Origin: Actinomycetes bacterium
GTDB lineage: Bacteria > Actinomycetota > Acidimicrobiia > Acidimicrobiales > RAAP-2
Direction: 5' to 3'
DNA: 29,812 nucleotides
NCBI GenBank assembly: GCA_021795095.1
Contig: JAJYPU010000011.1
Span: 1-29,812 of the forward strand
Positions 24,313-29,812 of the stretch are shown piece by piece. The position numbers and the translations under genes are program-made. The stretch's first letter is position 1. Every line of letters starts with the position of its first letter. The notes below the pieces were generated by a model. The model did not search any database, was not told the DNA's origin, and saw only the letters and a program-made list of their open reading frames with translations.

Positions 24313-25191
24313 ATGACCGATGTTCATGTCATCGATCAAGACCATCGCCTCGGCCATCGGCTCGCGCCACACGTCGGGGTTCACCCGGCTCGCCGCGTCG
24401 ATGGATGCCAACCATGTCTCGCGCGCGTCGGCGGGATCAATGCCTCGAACGGCGCGCGGTGAGTCATACCACTCCGTGACGAATCGACGAACCGACGCGA
24501 GGTCACGTTGATGGCCGAGCGAGTCTTGGATTGCTACGAATCGCTCCACGATGGCCTGAGCACCGTCGCCAAGGATCGGCGTCGCGATCTCGGTGACGTA
24601 TCGGGCCCGCTTCGACAGGATTCGAATTTGATGGAGGTCCGCCGGGCTGTCGACCATTCCAGTGGCTGCGATGCGCAGCGCACTCCACGACTCGCGGAGC
24701 TGTGAAACGATGACCGATTCCGGATCGGCGAATGAGCGCCGTAGCGGTGGTCGAACGACCGCGCGGGCGAGCGTGACCACGAGTGAAACGTACCGCTTAC
24801 CAGAAAGTCGATCAACGACGCGATGTTGGTGTGCGCGACGGTCATCGATTGCCCTGTCGATCACGGCCCGGTCGAGGTCGTTGTCCGCAGTCGCGATCTC
24901 CTCGAGGAGCGCGATCAAGACGTCGGAATCTCGATAGCCGCCGAGCGTGTGCCCCAGCCATGCGAGATCTTTTGCTGTCATAGAGTGCCAGCCGTCTTCG
25001 ATCATTGGATGCAGCAATCGAAGTTCCGACCGGAGTCGACGCGACGCAACACGAAGTTGGTGTACTCCTTCGGGGTCCGTTCCTAGACGAGCGGCCGAAG
25101 TGTGCCGGAGCATCTGACCAATCTCACGGCCAATGACATCGCTGATGAAGTCACGAGCAGAAAAGTTGGAGTTGGTCACGCTGAACTCCAT
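24280..25191 (-). CDS. CHAD-domain protein
   Basis: The product has 303 residues and is an all-helical CHAD domain from end to end. The two His/Arg/Lys-rich signature helices are VHQLRVASRRLRSELRLL and LHQIRILSKRARYVTEI, one in each half of the internal repeat. CHAD proteins bind inorganic polyphosphate through this basic surface and associate with polyphosphate granules or act with CYTH phosphatases (family knowledge); no CYTH gene is in the window. The start ATG (25189-25191) has a G-run (AGGGGG) 4 nt upstream. It is convergent with the phosphatase gene, overlapping 33 bp; a shared role in phosphate metabolism is possible but not shown. Confidence 0.92.
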   Translation of the reverse strand: MEFSVTNSNFSARDFISDVIGREIGQMLRHTSAARLGTDPEGVHQLRVASRRLRSELRLLHPMIEDGWHSMTAKDLAWLGHTLGGYRDSDVLIALLEEIATADNDLDRAVIDRAIDDRRAHQHRVVDRLSGKRYVSLVVTLARAVVRPPLRRSFADPESVIVSQLRESWSALRIAATGMVDSPADLHQIRILSKRARYVTEIATPILGDGAQAIVERFVAIQDSLGHQRDLASVRRFVTEWYDSPRAVRGIDPADARETWLASIDAASRVNPDVWREPMAEAMVLIDDMNIGHSERTDIYELP

Positions 25192-25279
25192 GTCACCCCC
25201 TACACCGTATCGGTCGAATTTCGTCTGAAGCCAACCTACGTCGTCGTGGCCATCGGTGTTACTGTCAGCCCGGCTGGTT

Positions 25280-25285
25280 TAGGCT
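25280..25285 (+). promoter_or_regulatory. -10 box TAGGCT of the tRNA-Val gene
   Basis: TAGGCT lies nine bases before the first base of the tRNA; TTACTG at 25259-25264 is a weak -35 candidate 15 bp upstream. Called from position and from identity to the box at 19499. Confidence 0.4.
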
Positions 25286-25294
25286 TGGGGCTTC

Positions 25295-25368
25295 GGGCGC
25301 TTAGCTCAGTTGGTTAGAGCAGCTGATTTACACTCAGCAGGTCGGGGGTTCGAGTCCCTCAGCGCCCA
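25295..25368 (+). tRNA. tRNA-Val (anticodon UAC)
   Basis: All 74 bases fold as a cloverleaf. The acceptor stem GGGCGCT pairs with AGCGCCC (25361-25367) and A25368 is the discriminator. The D arm is GCTC/GAGC, the anticodon stem GCTGA/TCAGC encloses TTTACAC so that the anticodon is TAC, the variable loop is AGGTC, and the T stem GGGGG/CCCTC with TTCGAGT has one G-T pair. It reads GUA (and probably other Val) codons. CCA is not encoded (ACG follows). It sits at the boundary between chromosomal-type genes and an accessory stretch with a toxin-antitoxin pair and IS copies, a common island position. Confidence 0.97.
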
Positions 25369-25464
25369 CGATAGATGAACGTACGATCAACCTTTCGCAC
25401 GTTCGATAGCAAGAAGAGCATGTGCGAGATAAATGCGCTCGATTGATTTTGAGTGAATCGAACT
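25369..25464. other. Gap between tRNA-Val and vapC, lower GC
   Basis: This 96-bp stretch is clearly less GC-rich than the region to the left. It contains near-repeats (ACGTACGAT and ACGTTCGAT) but no clear terminator hairpin, no second copy of the tRNA 3' end and no gene. Confidence 0.5.
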
Positions 25465-25857
25465 TTACGTTGGTGATACCACCGGCAAGCCAACTTGCTT
25501 GGCGGCTGAGCAGAGGCGAATGTCGTAGACCACGAAATCAGTGAGGTCCTCAATTATCGACAGCGCGCTGGCGAGATGGATGGCGTCAAGACTACGCAAT
25601 TCGCGTGGGGCAAGAACTGCAGCCCGCTCGACGATTACGTGATCAATGGGGAGGAGGTCGACTCCGTCCAGGAGTCGCCTAACGTCATCAACCAACGATC
25701 CATCGATTCGCTGACACGTACGAAGTAGTTCAACGGCGGACAGATCGCTACTGACCTTGGGTATCTCGATATTCTGCGTTAGCCAATCGGTCAGCGCAGT
25801 GCTCTCAGGCTCGTCAAAGAGCAACTTGACGAGAGCCGACGTATCGATATAGATCAC
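25465..25857 (-). CDS. vapC: VapC-type PIN-domain toxin (ribonuclease)
   Basis: The product has 130 residues, a standard VapC length. The four acidic PIN residues are present: Asp5 in MIYIDTSALVKL, Glu43 in LSAVELLR, Asp91 in LRSLDAIHLASAL and Asp112 in FVVYDIRLC, so the nuclease should be active. VapC toxins cut tRNA or rRNA and are held inactive by VapB. It starts at GTG 25855-25857, which overlaps the antitoxin stop by GTGA, the classic order antitoxin-toxin. No truncation is seen. Confidence 0.93.
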   Translation of the reverse strand: MIYIDTSALVKLLFDEPESTALTDWLTQNIEIPKVSSDLSAVELLRTCQRIDGSLVDDVRRLLDGVDLLPIDHVIVERAAVLAPRELRSLDAIHLASALSIIEDLTDFVVYDIRLCSAAKQVGLPVVSPT

Positions 25858-26132
25858 GCCAACCGATCCTCGCGTAGTTCATCGAGTTCGTGCGTCGCGG
25901 TGTGCTGGGTTCGTGCAACGTGTCGGCGTGCGGGCACACGAAATGCACCACTGGCCGGAATGAGGCGACCTGAGGCAATGAGTCGGTCCCGCGAAGCGAC
26001 GGCAGGCGTCGGCGATACCAAGAGGGCGATGAGTTTCCCGCGTTCGGTGACTTCGATGACTTCACCTGCCTTCACACGCTCGAGATATCGGCTGGCGTGC
26101 TGGCGGAGTTCTCTAATCCCGATTCTGGTCAT
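25854..26132 (-). CDS. vapB: VapB antitoxin with Phd/YefM-type N-terminus
   Basis: The product has 92 residues from the ATG 26130-26132. The N-terminal half (MTRIGIRELRQHASRYLERVKAGEVIEVTERGKLIALL) is the Phd/YefM-type DNA-binding and dimerisation domain; the C-terminal half is Arg/His/Glu-rich and would wrap the toxin. The frame is open six codons further up (MCYYLH), but that crosses the -10 box and palindrome, so the inner ATG is chosen. It should repress its own operon through the palindrome at 26138-26164. Confidence 0.92.
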   Translation of the reverse strand: MTRIGIRELRQHASRYLERVKAGEVIEVTERGKLIALLVSPTPAVASRDRLIASGRLIPASGAFRVPARRHVARTQHTATHELDELREDRLA

Positions 26133-26137
26133 GTGGA

Positions 26138-26164
26138 GATAGTAGCACAATGAGTGCTACTATC
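26138..26164. promoter_or_regulatory. Perfect palindrome, VapBC operator overlapping its promoter
   Basis: GATAGTAGCAC (26138-26148) and GTGCTACTATC (26154-26164) are perfect 11-bp arms around AATGA. The minus-strand -10 box TACTAT (26139-26144) lies inside the left arm and ends six bases before the vapB ATG at 26132. Binding of VapB or VapBC here would block RNA polymerase directly, the usual autoregulation of such modules. Confidence 0.75.
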
Positions 26165-26197
26165 TATCGCAACCACATTATTCGCGATCTGCACATG

Positions 26198-26203
26198 GTT
26201 CAA
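26198..26203. repeat. GTTCAA flank of IS copy 1, left side
   Basis: These six bases touch the outer end of the left terminal repeat. They do not match the right flank of this copy (GTGATA, 28410-28415), as a normal target duplication would, but their reverse complement touches the inner end of IS copy 2 (29688-29693). Confidence 0.65.
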
Positions 26204-26219
26204 CTCCCTTTCCGCACGT
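26204..26219. repeat. Left terminal inverted repeat of IS copy 1
   Basis: The 16 bases CTCCCTTTCCGCACGT match the reverse complement of 28394-28409 exactly. The similarity picks up again at CGATATCTC about 12 bases further in. Confidence 0.85.
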
Positions 26220-26237
26220 CGAGTGAGCGATATCTCG

Positions 26238-26597
26238 CTATTTAGGCGACTCCCAGTTCTCGATCTTGTTCGCGGCCCGCAGCGAGAGTTGCTTGAGTTC
26301 ACTCACCAGTCGTCGTAGTCGCCGGGCGTCTTCGAACCACGGGGTGTAGCGTTCGACCTGGTCCTCGGTGAGGTTGCGCGTGACGGTCTTGCCCTTCACG
26401 GCACGGGTCCAGGTCTGATAGGGACCGTGCAGCTTGGGAGGCTCGTCGTGACACGAGCACCCCGGATTCCCGCAGCGTGACCAGCGCTCGGTGACGCTGC
26501 CCGGCAGCACGAAGCGAATCGTTGCGAGCTCGGCCATGATGCGTTGGCGCTCGGCCTCGAAGTCGTTGTCGCTCTTATTCACGTGTCCATCATCCAC
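26238..26597 (-). CDS. DUF6788-type protein encoded in the IS
   Basis: The product has 119 residues. Its core LPGSVTERWSRCGNPGCSCHDEPP carries three Cys and a His in a zinc-knuckle-like pattern, followed by KLHGPYQTWTRAVKGKTVTRNLTEDQ, YTPWFEDARRLRRLV and a C-terminal helix. I recognise this as the DUF6788 pattern often seen beside transposase genes in actinobacteria. It is inside the terminal repeats and divergent from the transposase across 55 bp, so it moves with the element. It may help the transposase, bind element DNA or regulate it; none of this is shown. The start is a GTG (26595-26597). Confidence 0.82.
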   Translation of the reverse strand: MDDGHVNKSDNDFEAERQRIMAELATIRFVLPGSVTERWSRCGNPGCSCHDEPPKLHGPYQTWTRAVKGKTVTRNLTEDQVERYTPWFEDARRLRRLVSELKQLSLRAANKIENWESPK

Positions 26598-26652
26598 CCT
26601 GTCGTGGCTGTAAGCATATACGCTTCATGCAACACCAACGGGGACGAGGAAC

Positions 26653-28371
26653 GTGGCCAAAGTCGAGGTGGACGAGATCGGGTTCAACGCACAGCTGCTC
26701 GGGGCGATGCCGATCGTGAACCACTTCATTAGCCGCCTCAAACTCGACGAGGCACTGGAAGCGGCGGTGCCCCACGACGACGCGCGGGTGCTGCTCGCGC
26801 CCTCCAGCGTGCTCGGCGTTCTCGTGCGTCACCTCGTGGTCGAGCACCGTCCGCTCTATGAGATCGCAGAGTGGGCGGCCCACTACGCACCCGAGCTCCT
26901 CGGCCTCAACGAGTCCGGGCTCGTCGCGCTCAACGACGACCGCGTGGGGCGAACCCTCGCGCGACTGTTCGACGCCGACCGGGCGAGCCTGCTCACAAGC
27001 GTGGTGCTCTCTATGGTGCGCGCCTTCGAGATCGATTGCACGCAACTCCACAACGACTCGACCTCGATCACCGTGACCGGTTCGCACTACGGGGGTGCCA
27101 AGACGCGCGGCGAGAAGCCGATCGCCGAAGTGACCTTCGGACACAGCAAGGACCATCGCCCGGACCTTCGCCAACTCGTCTGGATCCTCAGCGTCAGCGC
27201 CGACGGCGCGGTGCCGCTCAGCTACCGCGTCGAGTCGGGCAACACCAGTGACGACACGACCCACGTCGAAACTTGGGACCAACTGCGCGAGCTGGTCGGG
27301 CGAGACGACTTTCTCTATATCGCCGACGGCAAGCTCGCGAATGCGAAGGCGCTTCACCACATTGACGCGAACCACGGGCGCTTCGTGACGGTGCTCGCGA
27401 ACAACCGCAAGGAAGTCACCTGGTTCCAGCGCTGGATCCAAGATCACACACCACGCTGGAGCGAGGCCCGACGCCGACCCGCGCGCCGAGACGGCGATCC
27501 CGACGAGGTCTGGCGAACCTTCGAGTCCCCACTGCCGTCAACCGCCGGGTATCGGGTGATCTGGGTGCACTCGAACGCCAAGCAGACCCGTGACGCCGCA
27601 ACGCGCGCGGCGAGGATCACGGCCGGCCAGGCGGCACTCGAGGCGCTGTCGGCGAAGCTCGCGGGACCGCGCTGTCGCTTGAAGAGCATCGTTGCCGTCG
27701 AGCATGCGCTCCATCGCGCGCTCGAGCACACCAGCGCCGCTCGCTACTTCTCTACCCACGTCGAGGAGGTGCCCGAGGAGAGCTTTCGCCAGGCCCGTCG
27801 AGGTCGTCCCGGCCCCGCGACCCACTACGTGAAGCGGGTGACGAGTCGCTTCACGGTGTCCTTCAATGTGCGCAGCGACGTCGTGAGTGCCGACGCGAAG
27901 AGCGACGGCACGTTTCCCCTTCTCACGAACGATTGCGTCATGACACCCGCCGAGGTCCTCAACGCCTACAAATACCAGCCGAACCTCGAGCGGCGCCACG
28001 CGCAGTTGAAGGGCCACCAGCTCGTGGCCCCGGTGTTCTTGAAGGACCCGGTTCGCATCGAGGGTCTGCTCTGTTGTCACTTCTTCGCACTCGTCATTCA
28101 GGCCTTGATCGAACGAGAGATTCGCGGCGCCATGAAGGCGGCCCAGCAGGCCAGCATTCCGCTCTACCCCGAGCTTCGCGAGTGCGCCGCACCGAGTGCC
28201 CATCGCGTGCTCGAGATCTTCGCCCACGTCGCGCGCCACGTAGTTCGTGACGGTGACGGCGTCATCTTGAGGGTCTGCGAACCGACGCTCACGCCCCTGC
28301 AACTCCAGGTCCTCGAACTCCTCGGAATACCGGCCTCCGTCTATGCCGCGACGAAATCAGCATCCTCATAA
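26653..28371 (+). CDS. IS1634-family transposase
   Basis: The product has 572 residues and appears intact. The N-terminal region (GAMPIVNHFISRLKLDEAL) is the DUF4277-like domain of this family. DDE catalytic residues are in LHNDSTSIT (Asp135), YIADGKLAN (Asp225) and RIEGLLCCHF (Glu470), the last preceded by YKYQPNLERRHAQLKG, the conserved Y-x-Q-P-x-x-E-x-R block of the IS4/IS1634 supergroup. It cuts and joins the element ends. The start is GTG 26653 with GAGGA just upstream (26646-26650). The reading frame ends 38 bp before the right end of the element. Confidence 0.95.
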   Translation: MAKVEVDEIGFNAQLLGAMPIVNHFISRLKLDEALEAAVPHDDARVLLAPSSVLGVLVRHLVVEHRPLYEIAEWAAHYAPELLGLNESGLVALNDDRVGRTLARLFDADRASLLTSVVLSMVRAFEIDCTQLHNDSTSITVTGSHYGGAKTRGEKPIAEVTFGHSKDHRPDLRQLVWILSVSADGAVPLSYRVESGNTSDDTTHVETWDQLRELVGRDDFLYIADGKLANAKALHHIDANHGRFVTVLANNRKEVTWFQRWIQDHTPRWSEARRRPARRDGDPDEVWRTFESPLPSTAGYRVIWVHSNAKQTRDAATRAARITAGQAALEALSAKLAGPRCRLKSIVAVEHALHRALEHTSAARYFSTHVEEVPEESFRQARRGRPGPATHYVKRVTSRFTVSFNVRSDVVSADAKSDGTFPLLTNDCVMTPAEVLNAYKYQPNLERRHAQLKGHQLVAPVFLKDPVRIEGLLCCHFFALVIQALIEREIRGAMKAAQQASIPLYPELRECAAPSAHRVLEIFAHVARHVVRDGDGVILRVCEPTLTPLQLQVLELLGIPASVYAATKSASS

Positions 28372-28393
28372 TTCGTGAGATATCGGTCGACCA

Positions 28394-28409
28394 ACGTGCG
28401 GAAAGGGAG
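28394..28409. repeat. Right terminal inverted repeat of IS copy 1
   Basis: The reverse complement of these 16 bases is CTCCCTTTCCGCACGT, identical to the left end and to 29694-29709 of copy 2. Confidence 0.85.
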
Positions 28410-28633
28410 GTGATAAGGCAATACCTTCGCGATTTGGAGTGGAGGCGAGCAATCCGTGAGATGGCAATTCGCTGATCCCCTGCTCGGAACGCCTCAAAGA
28501 TGATTACCTTTGCGTCAAGTGTGTGGACTCGGTGATGGACGAGGAGATCGATCTCTAGGTGAACTCGGGTGCCGGTGAACGGGGTGGCGTCTTCGCGAAT
28601 CTCTGGAAAGGCGGCACGCAGAGGACCGATCAT
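28410..28633 (-). pseudogene. Truncated gene of unknown function, cut by IS copy 1
   Basis: From an ATG at 28633 the minus strand reads about 74 codons (MIGPLRAAFPEIREDATPF, then GTRVHLEIDLLVHHRVHTLD and AKVIIFEAFRAGDQRIAIS) before running into the IS end at 28409. The residue mix and G/C-ending codons look coding, and the frame is open a few codons further upstream (ILVDESVQ) to a TAA. I do not recognise the family. The rest of the gene is not on the other side of copy 1; if the region was inverted, it should be beyond copy 2, outside the window. Confidence 0.4.
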
Positions 28634-29119
28634 CTGGACGGACTCATCGACGAGTATTGGTTAGCCGACCGGCAGGTTTGGCCGAGTCCTCGGCACCTAC
28701 GAGCGAGGATGACGTCACCGAGGCCGATCGAGTCGTTCATCGCTCCACCGTCATGACTTCGTACTCGGACGTCAAGTTCAACCCAGCGGCTGCGCCAGTG
28801 GGTCAGGCTCGCGTCTCCGATTAATTGTTGGGACAGCCTACGACCTCGGCTCCGAGAAGTGGTCGAAGGCGAGGCCATCCCACCGTGAGTTCGCGAAACG
28901 ACGAAGAACGCTTCGCCGACAGTGGCGGTGCGATCACGGTAATCCGGCGTCATCCCACTCAAGGCGATCGCACCGATCGCCCCATTGTCGGTACCGCTCA
29001 GCTACATTTGATTGAAAATGACGTAGACCGTCGAATTGCCTGGTCCTCCGCTCGTCGCAAGCGGTGCTCTTGTCATTAGTGATCGCCATCCCAAGAGTCA
29101 CAATGAGAGAGGAATCAAC
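28634..29119. other. Region without a supported gene (486 bp)
   Basis: Short open frames occur on both strands (for example 28630-28962 minus and 28825-29079 plus), but none has a start signal or a recognisable product. GC content is lower than in the core region. It may contain decayed pieces of the truncated gene to its left and the promoter of the ChrB-type gene to its right. Confidence 0.4.
29105..29113 (+). promoter_or_regulatory. Shine-Dalgarno that sets the start of the ChrB-type gene
   Basis: GAGAGAGGA lies 6 nt before the GTG at 29120. It decides between this start and the longer open frame that begins at 29036. Confidence 0.7.
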
Positions 29120-29554
29120 GTGAAATGGGTTACACGAGAACGCCCGAAGACCGACCGAATCGCCTGCCCGTGGCTGATCAAGAAATTTATCGACGCCGAG
29201 GCCGAGATTCTCTACGTGCCGCACGATCAGGTCCTCGAAACCGCTGAGCAAGATGGCGCCGTGAGCTTCGATGCGCCAGGCGCCACGTACACGCACCGAG
29301 GCAACAAGTGCTCCTTTGAGGTCCTCATCGACGAGTACCACCTCGGTAGTGACGCCGCATTAGTCCGCCTCGCGAAGATTATCCACGCGGCGGACATCGC
29401 CAGTGACATCGACAGCGATCCGGCCGGGCGCGCTCTGGAAGCGATCGGCGTGGGCGGACTTGACGCGGAACTGGATGACCACGTCCTCCTCGAGCGCGCC
29501 TCGTTCGTCTACGACGCGCTCTACGCGTGGTGCGCGCGTCAGGTTTCTTCCTGA
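29120..29554 (+). CDS. Stand-alone ChrB C-terminal domain protein (chromate resistance family)
   Basis: The product has 144 residues from the GTG at 29120. It begins at once with the family signature KWVTRERPKTDRIACPWLIKKFID, then AEILYVP, GAVSFDAPGATYTHRGNKCSFEVLIDEY, and ends DDHVLLERASFVYDALYAW, the full length of the ChrB_C domain. Full ChrB proteins (about 310 residues) add an N-terminal regulatory domain, absent here. In chromate operons ChrB senses chromate and supports the ChrA exporter; single-domain forms may have another role. No chrA is in the window. The gene lies alone between two IS copies and, by the inversion argument, once read in the same direction as vapBC. Confidence 0.9.
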   Translation: MKWVTRERPKTDRIACPWLIKKFIDAEAEILYVPHDQVLETAEQDGAVSFDAPGATYTHRGNKCSFEVLIDEYHLGSDAALVRLAKIIHAADIASDIDSDPAGRALEAIGVGGLDAELDDHVLLERASFVYDALYAWCARQVSS

Positions 29555-29588
29555 CAGCGAGTCACTCGACGCTCGAAAGGCAACTCAC

Positions 29589-29693
29589 TTGCGAACGAAC
29601 GTCATGTTCGCCCGGTTTCAGGGCACGATGCGAACCGCTTCGGGGTCCTGTCTGGGAGAGGCCAAACACAACTGTCCGCGCAGCGCGTTGAAC
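29589..29693 (+). pseudogene. Possible short gene start interrupted by IS copy 2
   Basis: A TTG at 29589 with AAAGG (29576-29580) 8 nt upstream opens a frame (RTNVMFARFQGTMRT) that runs 35 codons to the IS end at 29694. It is 34 bp after the ChrB-type stop. No family is recognised and the TTG start is uncertain. If rejoined to the DNA left of IS copy 1, as the inversion implies, the frame continues 22 more codons and stops at a TGA overlapping the vapB ATG. Confidence 0.25.
29688..29693. repeat. TTGAAC flank of IS copy 2, inner side
   Basis: These six bases touch the end of copy 2 and are the reverse complement of GTTCAA, the outer flank of copy 1 at 26198-26203. Confidence 0.65.
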
Positions 29694-29812
29694 CTCCCTT
29701 TCCGCACGTTGGTCGACCGATATCTCACGAATTATGAGGATGCTGATTTCGTCGCGGCATAGACGGAGGCCGGTATTCCGAGGAGTTCGAGGACCTGGAG
29801 TTGCAGGGGCGT
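29694..29812 (-). mobile_element. IS1634-family insertion sequence, copy 2 (partial, inverted)
   Basis: The 119 bases from 29694 to the window end are identical to the reverse complement of the right end of copy 1 (28291-28409). This includes the terminal repeat and the 3' end of the transposase gene. The orientation is opposite to copy 1. The rest of the element, about 2.09 kb if full length, lies beyond the window. Confidence 0.95.
29732..29812 (-). CDS. IS1634-family transposase, C-terminal end of copy 2 (cut by window edge)
   Basis: The minus strand reads 26 codons and a TAA (29732-29734), ending LLGIPASVYAATKSASS, identical to the last 26 residues of the transposase of copy 1. The window edge cuts the gene; nothing can be said about whether it is intact. 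Confidence 0.93.
   Translation of the reverse strand, partial: TPLQLQVLELLGIPASVYAATKSASS

Larger units (their letters stand above)
26204..28409 (+). mobile_element. IS1634-family insertion sequence, complete copy 1
   Basis: The element is 2206 bp long. Its ends are imperfect inverted repeats: CTCCCTTTCCGCACGT is identical in both (26204-26219 and reverse complement of 28394-28409), followed after a variable stretch by CGATATCTC. It carries two divergent genes, DUF6788 (minus) and an intact DDE transposase (plus). A second copy, identical in sequence as far as the window shows, begins at 29694 in the opposite orientation. Both genes are unbroken, so this copy could still be active. Confidence 0.9.

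Noticed and set aside
25374..25412. Possible terminator hairpin after tRNA-Val (GAACGT and ACGTTC)
   Set aside because: Only six pairs around a 16-base loop and no T-run follows, so it is not convincing.
26590..27447. 285-codon open frame antisense to the transposase
   Set aside because: Shadow of the transposase in a GC-rich sequence; no motif is seen and it also crosses the divergent promoter gap.
26204..29812. Simple composite transposon carrying the ChrB-type gene
   Set aside because: A composite transposon should have matching direct repeats at its two outer ends. The matching six bases seen here are an outer and an inner flank in inverted form, which fits an inversion better. The outer end of copy 2 is not in the window, so this is not fully excluded.
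1..29812. CRISPR array, rRNA genes, prophage or secondary-metabolite cluster
   Set aside because: No regularly spaced repeats, no rRNA sequence, no phage structural genes and no PKS/NRPS-type genes are seen anywhere in the window.

Overview
The window is about 29.8 kb of high-GC DNA from an actinobacterium, probably of the Acidimicrobiia type (the class is an inference). The evidence is a one-polypeptide E2o/E1o 2-oxoglutarate enzyme (Kgd/OdhA), a membrane-anchored SARP/BTAD regulator, heavy use of GTG starts, seven gene pairs joined by the 4-base overlap GTGA, and many operon-first genes with a TANNNT -10 box only 6-7 nt before the start codon and no Shine-Dalgarno sequence, which points to leaderless mRNAs.

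Layout. 1-415: the 5' end of a secreted peptide-type ABC solute-binding protein (minus), with a long leader. 743-2439 (minus): alpha/beta hydrolase and TIGR01777-type epimerase. 2512-8430 (plus): operon of kgd, a NYN/S1 RNA-associated protein, a FabZ-like hotdog dehydratase and exonuclease III. 8419-12960 (minus): UvrD/Rep-type helicase, GlcD-type FAD 2-hydroxyacid dehydrogenase and a ThDP 2-oxoacid decarboxylase/carboligase-like enzyme. 13017-16467 (plus): alpha/beta hydrolase, a membrane-anchored MurF-like ligase and D-Ala-D-Ala ligase. 16429-19376 (minus): helical protein of unknown function, single-pass anchored protein, and a three-TM protein with winged-helix plus BTAD. 19511-20851: three small proteins, one a lipoprotein. 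20902-23439 (minus): secreted GH3 glycosidase with PA14 insert. 23584-25191: inositol-monophosphatase-family protein (plus) and CHAD-domain protein (minus), convergent and overlapping.

A tRNA-Val(UAC) at 25295-25368 marks the change to accessory DNA. After it come a VapBC toxin-antitoxin pair with an operator-like palindrome over its promoter, a complete 2206-bp IS1634-family element (26204-28409) carrying a DUF6788 gene divergent from its transposase, a truncated gene, a lone ChrB-C-domain (chromate-resistance type) protein, and the start of a second, identical IS copy in inverted orientation (29694 to the window end).

The most notable signal is at the IS ends. The six bases outside the left end of copy 1 (GTTCAA) recur as their reverse complement (TTGAAC) at the inner end of copy 2. 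This is what remains after the 1.3-kb segment between two inverted IS copies has been flipped. Before the flip, the ChrB-type gene would have been co-directional with, and upstream of, vapBC. The second general signal is the repeated leaderless promoter layout.
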